Shown here: positions 8,469 to 16,709 of the stretch, in pieces
Layout: each line of letters starts with the position of its first letter
Numbering within the stretch: the stretch's first letter is position 1
Origin: Ophiostoma sp. CBS 140.51
Taxonomy: Eukaryota > Ascomycota > Sordariomycetes > Ophiostomatales > Ophiostomataceae
DNA: 21,832 nt
Direction of reading: 5' to 3'
Assembly: GCA_029298735.1 (NCBI GenBank)
Contig: JANSLP010000454.1
Location: forward strand, 1 to 21,832
Translations under genes and position numbers: made by a program
Notes under the pieces: model-generated
What the model saw: only the letters and a program-made list of their open reading frames with translations
Told to the model about the DNA's origin: nothing
Database searches by the model: none

Positions 8469-8733
8469 TCCCAATGATGCTGAGAGGTGACCATGGCTCG
8501 GGGATAGACATTCACGCTGCAGAACAATTGCCGCGGGGAACCCTTCTCATTCAATGTGGAGATTGCGGCGCGACGTTTGTAAGTCTGTCAAAATTTCCTC
8601 TTTTCATTTTTCGCTGTGCATTTCATTGTCCGCAACAATTTTATCCCTGTTACTCTAGCTCCCACCGTCTTTCACTAACACGTGTATTTCTCTTCTGTCA
8701 CCCTTCCCGTCACCGGCTACCGTGACGCGGCTA

Positions 8734-9944
8734 TTAACGGCGGATGAACGGTGCCTTGGCCAGTGCATCGCCCTGGACCTTCCAGACACTTCTGCCCAAA
8801 GAAATGAGGGTTGGTCCAAACTGCTCAAGGAGCTCGTCCACATCAACGTCGCGGTCCCGCTCCGAGCAAGCTTCATACCACTCTTCCTCCGTGCCAAACG
8901 TAGCCTCTTTCCAAACCTTCTTCCAGTTCTCAATCGCTTGTGTTGCTCCCGCGGACTGGCTTTGCACGTTGGTGGCGACCATGTAAAAGGAAGACCGCTT
9001 TGCATGGCCCGCCTGTGGCTTGAAGAGGCGAACGGACGAGAAGGCATGGAATGCGCGTAGCAACTTGAAATTCTTCCAGTCCTCGACCCTGTGCAAAAGG
9101 ACGACCATAGTGCCGCCCGGCCGGAGGTGCTCTAGACTCAGAGCTAGTTGCGTGGAAGTGAGTCTGATTGCTTCGCGGGTCTCGCGGTAGGGCGCGCGTT
9201 GATGGGTTCGGAGCACTTGGCCATCGCATAGAGCGAGGTCAAACAGCTTGTTGGGCTGTAGCTGTCGGGGCAAAAAGTTGCTAGCATCGGGATGATTTTT
9301 GGGGATGTCCTTGCTGTCCACGCCCATATCCACAGCCATCATCGTAATGTCCAAAAAGTTTTGATCGACATTGAGCGAGTCTCTCGGCGTGAAAAGAACC
9401 TTGTGCCCGCCCTCAGAGATTGGAAGGCTGTATGTCACAGCATAGGCTTCGGGCGTCTGTTCCAGGGCCATAGACAGAAATCCGCCTGGTGCCATGCACA
9501 TGTCCAAAATGAGAGGTCGCATGGTACGACCAGCCTGCGTCGTGATTGTAAAGGCGCCGGTCGCCTTGTGGAGCTCTTGCCCAATGTTTCTCATCAACTT
9601 GTAAAAGTACCATGCAGTTTTGTCACTGGCAGTGTCCGCATTTTTTCGTTGTCTGTTGAAGAAGCTGTCCCCCTCGGGGTTTCTCCATCCCTGTTGATGT
9701 TGATAGAACCGTCAGTATCATTGTGCGATGGGTTGCATTCGGGACTTCATCTACTCACCTCCTTTCGTAGGGCATCTAGCACTCGATACTCTTCAACTTG
9801 TCGTAGCAGGTAAGACGCAATGGCACGGCCGGGCTTGTTTACCTTTTCTTCGGTAGTCGATGCGTTGCTGTCTATAGTCTGAAGGCAGTCCGGGTCGTGG
9901 TGGGGTGGATTGCTATCGCCGGCTGTTCCTTCATTTTGCGCCAT
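8734..9944 (-). CDS. FtsJ-like methyltransferase-fold protein, two exons
   Basis: SAM-binding Rossmann-fold protein of the FtsJ/RrmJ superfamily, whose classical members 2'-O-methylate RNA. The CDS is complement(join(8734..9690,9759..9944)), 380 residues. The 68-bp intron runs from GTGAGT to CAG, and joining gives ...LDALRKE-GWRNPEGDSF.... The start at 9944 is in gccATGgc. Residues 1-40 look disordered. KTAWYFYK at 86-93 could supply the N-terminal catalytic lysine. SAM motif I is LDMCMAPGGF (124-133), and the motif IV aspartate is D218 (LALCDG). At the place of the second catalytic lysine I read L260 (GGTMVVLL), and at the place of the catalytic glutamate S296 (KRSSFYMVA), so the K-D-K-E tetrad seems incomplete. 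The last 80 residues are acidic and family-specific. The target is unknown, and activity may differ from RNA 2'-O-methylation. Confidence 0.85.
9691..9758 (-). other. Spliceosomal intron, 68 bp
   Basis: On the minus strand the donor GTGAGT begins at 9758 and the acceptor ATCAACAG ends at 9691. The intron falls between codons Glu62 and Gly63 (phase 0). Reading through it gives a stop after three codons. Confidence 0.92.
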
Positions 9945-10131
9945 GGCTGCTGTGATTTTCGTGTGTTGTTGAGTGCATGTAGCTGAGTGCAACTTGCGAC
10001 ATTTGATGCCGAAGGTGCGGTTTTTAATCACGGTGGACGACGGGAACTGATTGATACAGAAGTGAATTAATTGGCCTGAGCGGCAACCTATTGCAAACGA
10101 ATGTTGTCATTCACTGCAAACAAAACACGGA

Positions 10132-10170
10132 AGCCAATCACTCCAACGGCAAACGACACACAGCCAATCA
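10132..10170 (+). promoter_or_regulatory. Two AGCCAATCA boxes 30 bp apart
   Basis: AGCCAATCA occurs at 10132-10140 and again at 10162-10170, exactly 30 bases apart, about 190-220 bases upstream of the FtsJ-fold gene and in reverse orientation to it. CCAAT boxes bind the fungal HAP complex. The regular spacing makes chance less likely, but function is inferred. Confidence 0.45.
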
Positions 10171-10521
10171 TAGCTGGCGGTTCTAGAGTGTTTGTGCAGT
10201 TTGCATTATGCGTCTGAAGTCACGACAACCATCCGCAACAATGGAATAGTCAGGAGAAGACACACGAAGGCATTGAATTTCGTAAAGGTGGTGTGACGCT
10301 GCCATTAGGGATATGTTAATAGAGAGCGCCGTGAATTCTTATATATCACTGTCCAGGATGTTCAGGACTTGATAATTTCCAAAATGTTCAGCAACACGCG
10401 ACGCCACCAACAAACATCTGCAGCCTGTCAACCCGATCGTCCTTCAGCATCCTCCCTGACAACGATAAACGGAAAGAGGTGAAGGTGGAAATGGCCGTAT
10501 GTTACACCGGAAGGATTTAGT

Positions 10522-10816
10522 TGGCGCCCGAACCGGGGGTGTAGTGTTAAGATGTGCAGCCTGGATGACGGAAGACCAGGGTGCGCTTGCGAGGCTGGGC
10601 AAGAAGCTAAGGCCCGGCGATATGTGTTGAGTCGGCGACTTGGCTCTGAGAGTACTGGAAATACTGCAGAAATTCATGATGACCAGACAACAAGAAAAAA
10701 ACAGATCTACAAGGACCACCCTCCTAACTCAGGATGCTTGTTTCCTGGGCCACTGCCGCAAAGGGACCGTCGGGCAACTCACAACCGTCATCAAGGTCGT
10801 GAAATCTTGGATATAG
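10522..10816 (+). pseudogene. Possible LTR-retroelement remnant (PBS-like site plus broken frame)
   Basis: TGGCGCCCGAAC at 10522-10533, followed by CGGGG, matches the start of a lysine-tRNA type primer-binding site. An ATG at 10565 opens a frame that runs to a TAG at 10814-10816, broken only by a TGA at 10628-10630. The first 21 codons give a coding-like peptide (MTEDQGALARLGKKLRPGDM...), and the rest is Lys/Arg/Gln rich. A TATA-like TTATATATCA lies near 10338, about 180 bases upstream, where a promoter in an LTR could be. No LTR pair, protease or polymerase domain was found, so this is only a suggestion of a decayed element. Confidence 0.2.
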
Positions 10817-10910
10817 CTCGACTATCCCATCTCGCTGATCTACGGTAGATCCAGATACTTCATCGTCTCATTCTCTTTTCCCATTATTCTTCCTACCCTT
10901 TTCTCTACAA

Positions 10911-11018
10911 ATGCCCGCCAAGCTTCTTGCTGCGGCCCTGCTGTTATTCAGAGACACTAGAACCTGTGATGACAACTCGAACAGCTTGGCTCCGGTTGCA
11001 TCTCTACTAGCGACATAA
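10911..11018 (+). CDS. Small ORF with signal-peptide-like start, 35 codons
   Basis: The ATG at 10911 follows a CT-rich stretch typical of fungal 5' leaders. The product begins MPAKLLAAALLLF, a basic residue followed by a hydrophobic run like a secretion signal, then a short Asp/Asn/Ser-rich tail with one cysteine, ending in TAA. It may be a small secreted peptide, the first exon of a lost gene, or chance. No homologue is known to me. Confidence 0.2.
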   Translation: MPAKLLAAALLLFRDTRTCDDNSNSLAPVASLLAT

Positions 11019-11691
11019 TGATGAGAAAAAGCTGATAATCAGAAGCACAGGTGCTGTATCCTGACAGCTGGCGCTGCACACCTTTTCGTGCGTGCACTGT
11101 AACTTAAGGGTTGTAATCAATGTAAACACACCCAAGTAATCCACTTCGAAAACTTTAGACGTTATAAATGACCACGGGGTATTAATAGTCATTACCTTGG
11201 GATTTCACAATAATAATCATTTTTTTTCTCACCGGGTCACATTTTTGGCAGTTGGATTTGATAAAATAAAAGTTGCAGGCGAGGCTCTGACTAACACGTG
11301 ACGCATACTCTGTTGTCCGAAAGGTAAGGTATGTGGATAATATTTTTATTGGCTTGGTTTACACCTAAGTTGTTTGCCTAGCTCCATTTTATCTATCTAT
11401 ATCAACCAATGAGAGGTGATTAAGCCTCCCCCACTACTTGCTTACACTAACAGCTGTCTCAACAGATCACGGGGCCGCCACCAACACAAACAACACAAAT
11501 GAGGAAGGAACGATGCGCAAGACCGCAGAAATTGTTATTCCGATAATGAATTTTGTGGAAAGAAGTAAAATGGTACAAACTGATCCAAAGCATCTTAAGT
11601 TTTAACATCTTCACTTTTCTCTGCACCACAACAGCCCTTCCTTGCTCGTCCAACTGCTACCACCACACCACCACCATTCCAACAACACAAG

Positions 11692-12984
11692 ATGACGACT
11701 ACTCCCTCCTCGCACAAGCAGCCGATGACGGGCAAGACCAAGGACGGCCCTTCAGGTGCCGGAATGCAGAGACGCGTCGACGCTCCCTTTGACCTTCGCA
11801 CCGAATATAACGCAATGAACAACCATGACAACACGGCATTTTTCAACACCACCTTCCCCGGCAACAAGGGCTACAGCTTCGACGGCCTCTTCCTTTACGT
11901 CTACCTCAACTCTCCTCATCCATCAGTCCAATTTTTTGCCGGCGTTCCTGTGATCTTCATTCCCCCACAAAGGATCCCGCACGCCTATCCCTCGCCCTTA
12001 CCCCACGGCTTTTATGTGGCCCCCCGGCAAGGATCGATCGCCTGCGACCTCAACTACCGCGATCGTCCCGGCCAAGATCCCCACTGGCAGCCTCTTTTTG
12101 ACACTATTCGCTCCTATTTTGAGACGATCAACGTGTCCGTAACAGAAGTCATTTTTTGGGGGTATTTTATTCAAATTGTTTTGCGGGACACAGACACAGA
12201 CCGGGCGGTCCTGCCATGCCGGGCTGGCAATCTGATCTGTCGTTACCTCTACGAGACGGAGATGAGACGGCCGGCAACGCTTTAGTCACAGACGCGTAAC
12301 AGGAACCCCAACGAGGGCCAAAGCCCTGATAACACAGAGTACGAGGTTTTGCGCCCCGGCGTACGCGTTTCGTCCGACTTCCTTCCCGGGACGGAAGTTT
12401 ACCGCTCCTCGACGCTAGGTGCTCGTGTCCACGACGCCAACGGTAATGTCTTCATCACCGTCGCCGCGCACACTTTCCCCGCCGACGATGCTCTCATTTT
12501 CCACCCTTTGCGCCCAGGTGGGCGCCCCATCGGCCAGCTGGCGGGACGTGTCGGGACGACGGACGTTGCGCTGCTGTCCCTGGATCCGCAGCAAAGATTT
12601 TCCAACGAAGTCTTCATCAGCACCAGCTACGAAGAGGAAGACGCGTCACCTCAGATTCGAGGCCTGGGTCAGGCTAAACGGTACGACGTCGTGACTTTGG
12701 ACGCGCCCGACACAGGTGTGCTGTATGGTTCGGTGATAGGATTCTCAAAGCGTTGTCTGTCCGGCATAGAAGGCGACAATGAGACGAGCTGGGTGGACAT
12801 TACTTATATTTTTGTGGGCGAGAACAATGACGGCATACTCCCGGATAGAATGTGTGGAGCGGTTGTGCGGTCCCAGGATCAGAATGTCGTGTCGTTTTTT
12901 CAGTACCAGATGGTCGGCAGGGATTGGAGAGGTTGGTGCACTGGGACGTCATCATCTGAACTGATGGAAAGAGGCTTTTCGTGA
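11692..12984 (+). pseudogene. Chymotrypsin-like fold candidate (His-Asp-Cys), split by in-frame TAG
   Basis: Two frames, 11692-12285 and 12286-12984, lie in the same phase and are separated only by TAG at codon 198 (12283-12285), giving 430 codons in all. The first part starts MTTTPSSHKQ, has an FDLRTEYNAM segment and a hydrophobic EVIFWGYFIQIVL strand. The second part looks like a two-barrel trypsin-like fold: VAAHTF (H260), TDVALLSL (D291) and MCGAVV (C388), followed by a VVSFFQYQ strand, with near-trypsin spacing of 31 and 97 residues. The putative nucleophile is Cys, as in 3C-like proteases. No intron with acceptable signals removes the TAG without also deleting coding-like sequence, so a nonsense mutation (CAG to TAG, a RIP-type change) or a sequencing error is likely. 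I recall similar hypothetical proteins in Sordariomycetes; their function is unknown. GTGAGT at 12981 might start a further intron. Confidence 0.6.
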
Positions 12985-13100
12985 GTACGGTAGGTAGGTC
13001 CTGCAGGGGTGGAAAGCACCAGTTGTATTAGGCGTTAAGTGAAAGAAAAGAAGTTTTCGTGTTTTCTTTGTTTTCTAAAATCTACTGTGATGTGATCTGA

Positions 13101-13268
13101 GCACTGTCTGTTTTCAATTTGGCCTGTTTCTCAGGCACTTGGGCCACCGCGTTGACCTTGGCCTTTTGCATCTTCTTTGTCTTAATACGGAGGGCCGATA
13201 GTCATAAGATTGTCGAGGTCGACCTGGCCCAGACTGTCTGGACGCCCAAGGCCTACCTGGAGATTTAA
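13101..13268 (+). other. Orphan coding-like segment, possible terminal exon
   Basis: Plus-strand frame 3 is open from 13101 to a TAA at 13266-13268 but has no ATG. It reads a hydrophobic helix (LTLAFCIFFVLI) followed by RRADSHKIVEVDLAQTVW and PKAYLEI, with third positions of highly biased fungal codons in the last 20 codons. A TTTCTCAG at 13127-13134 would serve as acceptor. The GTGAGT at 12981 is in the wrong phase to join the upstream protease-like frame to it. The minus strand over 13190-13090 also reads a Lys-rich coding-like peptide, so the strand is not certain. Family unknown. Confidence 0.25.
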
Positions 13269-13397
13269 GCCGGTGGAAGAGGTACACTCAAATGGAAAGA
13301 AGACCATCGTAGTAGTTTTATGTCGTTTGTTTGTATATATGAAACGCAGCTATTTACATGAAATTTATAAAGCAACGCGATATCCGACATACCCGTC

Positions 13398-15314
13398 TCA
13401 CTGTAAATCACTCTCATCGTCCTCGACCCATGTGTACGGCAAGAACTTCTCCGGGACAGGGATATGCTTAGTGCGCACATAGTCGGTGAATCCCTTGCCG
13501 CGGTTGTCGAGCAGAGTCGAGCTGCTGACACCCCGGCCCAGAATGCCGTAGATGACAAAGTGGACGGCGAAGATGTGGGGGAACTCGACGCGCTCGAGAC
13601 GGTACTCATCCTCCTTCCAGTCGCCGCCAATCAGCTCCTTCATCTTGTCAATGGTCAAGAAAGTACGGAACCAATCGTAGACGTCCGGACGGTCGACAAA
13701 CAGACCGCAGTTGATGTTGCTGCCCTTGTCGCCGGAACGGCCCAAAGCAATGTTGCCGAGGGGCATGTCGACTGTCTTTCCGAGCGCAGCGAGATCAATC
13801 AGGTTGCGGGTGTTGTAGGACTCACGCGGCGGGATGGGCTCGTAAAGCGGCGGGCGGGTGCACTCCAGTGTTTGGGCGATTGTGATTTTGCCGTCCTTGC
13901 CGGCCGGAGCCAGAATATGGACGGCCTCCTTGATCTCGTCTTGTGAGACGATGCACGGGTAGTAGACATAAAATGACTTGGGGTCGGCGGTGCGCAGGTC
14001 CTGGGACCAGTGCAGGCCCGAAAAGTGCTGCATGGTCTCGTCGGCCAACAGCAGCTTGAGAGCGCTCAACGGCTCCGGTGTGGCGGCCTGTGCAAAGATG
14101 CGGAAGTAGGTGGTGCACTCGAGCTGCCTGTACGGATTCTTCTTGTCAGACCCGACGACCTGAAAGTCAAGGACGGTAAACTTGTCGTCGAGCTTCTCCT
14201 CGGCCATGCGTGCGCGGATCTGCATTTCGTAAAGCTTGTACTTTTTGCGGGTGGCATAGCCAGCGGCATTGCTGAGGTTCTGAGACTCGAAGCCACCCTT
14301 GTAGTAGATGGCGAGCTTAGTCGTCGGTGGAGGGGGTGCACCACGAATGCCTGAGACGCGGACACGGTCTGTGGCAATCTGTTCCACCTTGGCATCATCG
14401 AGGTAGGCGGTGACGTCGCTGTTGAGGTACATGTTGCCCTGGATCTCATACAGCAGCTGGCACTTGACGGTCTCTTCGGTGACCATGCCGTTGGTGCCCG
14501 GATGCTTGGTGATGACGCAGGTGCCGTCACGGTTAATCTCGGCAATGGGGAAGCCCGAATCAATAAATCTTTCGAGAGGGAACCGGTGGAAACCCGAAAA
14601 GTTGGAGCCCGAGGCGTAGGCGGAACATTCAATCAAGTGGCCCGCCAAAAAGGCACCGGCCAGCCGGTCAAAGTCCGTGTCCGACCAGCCGTACCACCAC
14701 CAAGCGGCACCAATGACGGGGGAAGCATCGGCCACGCGGCCACAGATGATAATGTCGGCGCCTGCCTCCAGTCCCTTGACAATACCCCGGGCACCAATGT
14801 AAGCATTGCACGCCAGCACGTCGTCCTCGCCAAAACCCAGCTCCGCCTTGCTCTTGTGTGCCTTCGTGTTGATGTCTTGGAAGGTTGTGGGCAGGGCACC
14901 AGTCGACTTCAAAGTCTTCTTGACTTGTCCCACCATGTTGTCACCAGACACAAAGGCGCAGGTAAGTCCATAACCCTTTGCGTCGCTGAGTTCTTGACAG
15001 TGCTCGGCCAAGGCCTGTGGGTTCAGTCCGCCGCCGTCAATAATTACCTTGATCTTTTTCTCGGCAATCACGTCCATGCTCAGCTGTAGCGCCTCCCAGG
15101 CATTCTTCTTGAACCCTTCGCCCGTGCCCGCCACAATAGCCGCCTGTTCCTGGGCCAAGTTGTTCTCGGCCAGCCAGTCGCCCGTGATAAAGTCGACGGG
15201 GCCCAGGCTGGCCTGCTTGCGCATCTGCCAACCCGGTTCCATTTGCCCACCGGAACAGTTGGCAATGCGGACAGGACGCAAGCCGCGTTCGCTGCCATTG
15301 ACTTGGCTGCCCAT
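13398..15314 (-). CDS. AtuA-like (DUF1446) protein
   Basis: Protein of 638 residues, one exon, of the acyclic terpene utilisation AtuA-like family (PF07287, formerly DUF1446). Bacterial AtuA is needed for citronellol/geraniol catabolism; its reaction is not established, and family members often sit beside acyl-CoA carboxylases. The large N-terminal domain covers roughly residues 15-470, with IANCSGGQMEPG at the start, IDGGGLNP, and ADIIICGRVADASPVIGAAWWW. A smaller C-terminal domain near 510-610 has the conserved NIALGRSGDKGSNINCGLF. The start ATG is in caacATGggc. No carboxylase or acyl-CoA dehydrogenase gene is near in this window. No signal peptide or membrane helix is seen, so it is cytosolic or in an organelle. 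The gene appears intact. Confidence 0.92.
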   Translation of the reverse strand: MGSQVNGSERGLRPVRIANCSGGQMEPGWQMRKQASLGPVDFITGDWLAENNLAQEQAAIVAGTGEGFKKNAWEALQLSMDVIAEKKIKVIIDGGGLNPQALAEHCQELSDAKGYGLTCAFVSGDNMVGQVKKTLKSTGALPTTFQDINTKAHKSKAELGFGEDDVLACNAYIGARGIVKGLEAGADIIICGRVADASPVIGAAWWWYGWSDTDFDRLAGAFLAGHLIECSAYASGSNFSGFHRFPLERFIDSGFPIAEINRDGTCVITKHPGTNGMVTEETVKCQLLYEIQGNMYLNSDVTAYLDDAKVEQIATDRVRVSGIRGAPPPPTTKLAIYYKGGFESQNLSNAAGYATRKKYKLYEMQIRARMAEEKLDDKFTVLDFQVVGSDKKNPYRQLECTTYFRIFAQAATPEPLSALKLLLADETMQHFSGLHWSQDLRTADPKSFYVYYPCIVSQDEIKEAVHILAPAGKDGKITIAQTLECTRPPLYEPIPPRESYNTRNLIDLAALGKTVDMPLGNIALGRSGDKGSNINCGLFVDRPDVYDWFRTFLTIDKMKELIGGDWKEDEYRLERVEFPHIFAVHFVIYGILGRGVSSSTLLDNRGKGFTDYVRTKHIPVPEKFLPYTWVEDDESDLQ

Positions 15315-16709
15315 GTTGTGTGGTGTGAGGTAGTGTTGAGGTGGTGATTAGTGGTTGAGTAGTATTGAAGAACGGTGGTCGTCAAAGTTGGGATGGTGTG
15401 TCCCTGTGACTTCGCGTCTAGGCGTGTGGTAGTTTTTGGAGCAGTCGGTTAAGAAGCACGCAACAGGGTAGATATAATGTGTGGCTTGATGACTGTTGAG
15501 AACTACTCCGTCGACTGGATCTACCCTGCTTCTGGGTTATTGACAATTGTTTCTTTATATTTACTTTACAGTACTTTTCTGGTTCGTCCCACGGCCTCGT
15601 TTCCGTTGAACGATTACATGTCTACAGGCTTACTGTTTCTACACATGACCATTGGCGCCCAGTTACCGCGTGCCGTACAGAAAAGGTTGGACAATTACCA
15701 ACTCAGGTCCTTCTCATCCACGGCGGACATTGTCTCCATTTTAAAGTCGATTGCCACGGGCCGGTGAGGCTCGGGGGCCAGAGCCGATGCGGTGGTTCCC
15801 GACAGTTACCATGCTCGTTTTTGAGTGTATGGAGTTGTCTCTCCAAATGTTAGTGTTTACAGGTACAGTGACGGAGATGTGTCCGAGGCGTGGACTGCGG
15901 TCGGAAAAGATAGCCGCGGGTAAGACCCCCCAAATTGGGACGTGGTAACAACGCCTCCAGCACTAACACCTGATTGGTCAATGTGGTCTGTGGGGAGCAT
16001 AACCACGGGAATGACCATGAACGACTCGAATGCCACATCCGGATTAATTTCGGGGGCAGGAGCAAAATCAACAAAAGGAACACGAAGCGGGGAATAGGAA
16101 CGTGATTGTTGCTCAGGTTGTTGGTGATTCCTTGCTGTTGTTAAATGTCCTGGTTTGATGTGCTCCGTTTTATTGCCTTGACTTCTTGTCAATACCTTGC
16201 TCCCTCAACCCCAGCTTCCCCGCTTCCTCCACACCAACATCGACAAGAACCAGACCAAGCTGGATCTCTGGATCCGGCATCCGCCGTGAAATGCGGAGGC
16301 CCCGCAGACAGGGTTAGGACGGTCTCGAGACAATAAACATGTCTAGAAGAGAGGCCAGGATAATCATTGTCCTGTGATGGGCTGACCCTTCTTTCCTTCT
16401 TCCAAGAACAAAAGAGGGGAACAAGGGTAGCTGCTCGTTTTTCTGGTCTCGAGGCCCTGCAAAACGACAAGCGCGTTTTTTAGTCGACAACGCGAAGTGC
16501 GGAGACAATAATGGGCAGAATAGGGCGTAGTCTACAATCTCCATAGGAGTGAATGGAAAATGACAGGGAAATGCAGAGTGGAAAATCAAGAACACATCTC
16601 ACACTCTCTCTATCCACACCTCTTGTCGTAAACACTGTCAACTCATGACATCCTACTTCGTTTTATCGCAATCTCGCCAAACAACATCACATCGACTCAC
16701 GTCGCCATC
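15315..16709. other. Long divergent intergenic region
   Basis: About 1.4 kb between the AtuA gene (minus) and the zinc-cluster regulator (plus), so it holds both promoters. A 96-codon plus frame at 15477-15767 has a hydrophobic segment but weak codon bias; a 111-codon minus frame at 15857-16192 lacks motifs. The inverted repeat at 16280-16297 and a TGCGGAGA at 16498-16505 lie upstream of the regulator. No repeat or RNA gene is evident. Confidence 0.5.
16280..16297. promoter_or_regulatory. Inverted repeat TCCGC-N8-GCGGA
   Basis: A perfect 5-base inverted repeat with an 8-base spacer lies about 410 bases upstream of the Zn2Cys6 regulator. It resembles the longer TCTCCGC-N10-GCGGAGA repeat upstream of the alcohol dehydrogenase and could be a zinc-cluster site, perhaps autoregulatory. 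This is inference from form alone. Confidence 0.3.

Larger units (their letters stand above)
8195..8733. other. Intergenic, alcohol dehydrogenase promoter region
   Basis: This 539-base gap between the alcohol dehydrogenase start and the 3' end of the FtsJ-fold gene contains the TATA-like element, the inverted repeat and, near 8680, a CACGTG box. A plus-strand open frame at 8474-8725 lacks motifs and coding bias and is not accepted. Confidence 0.5.
9945..11691. other. Long intergenic gap between divergent genes
   Basis: About 1.75 kb between the FtsJ-fold gene (minus) and the protease-like gene (plus), so it holds both promoters. Besides the CCAAT pair, the retroelement-like remnant and the small ORF, it contains a CACGTGAC box near 11296 and AT-rich DNA at 11160-11400. 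The pyrimidine/CA-rich leader of the next gene occupies about 11600-11691. Nothing else is supported. Confidence 0.5.

Noticed and set aside
10522..10540. tRNA gene fragment on the minus strand
   Set aside because: The reverse complement ends like a tRNA 3' end, but no T-stem pairing or other arms could be drawn.
12286..12348. Independent second gene starting after the TAG
   Set aside because: There is no suitable ATG at its start, the linker is in phase, and the text reads smoothly across the stop, so one broken gene is simpler.
12981..13134. Intron joining the protease-like frame to the orphan segment
   Set aside because: Donor GTGAGT and acceptor CTCAG exist, but the phase leads into a different frame that stops after about 22 codons, not into the coding-like one.
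15477..15767. Plus-strand frame of 96 codons with a hydrophobic segment
   Set aside because: Codon third positions show little GC preference and no family was recognised. It could be real but is not supported.
4256..15888. CCGAGG/CCTCGG elements as a fatty-acid regulon
   Set aside because: Only two intergenic copies (4256, 15883) plus several in coding DNA, no more than expected by chance.
15857..16192. Minus-strand frame of 111 codons
   Set aside because: No recognisable domain and overlaps other open frames of similar quality.
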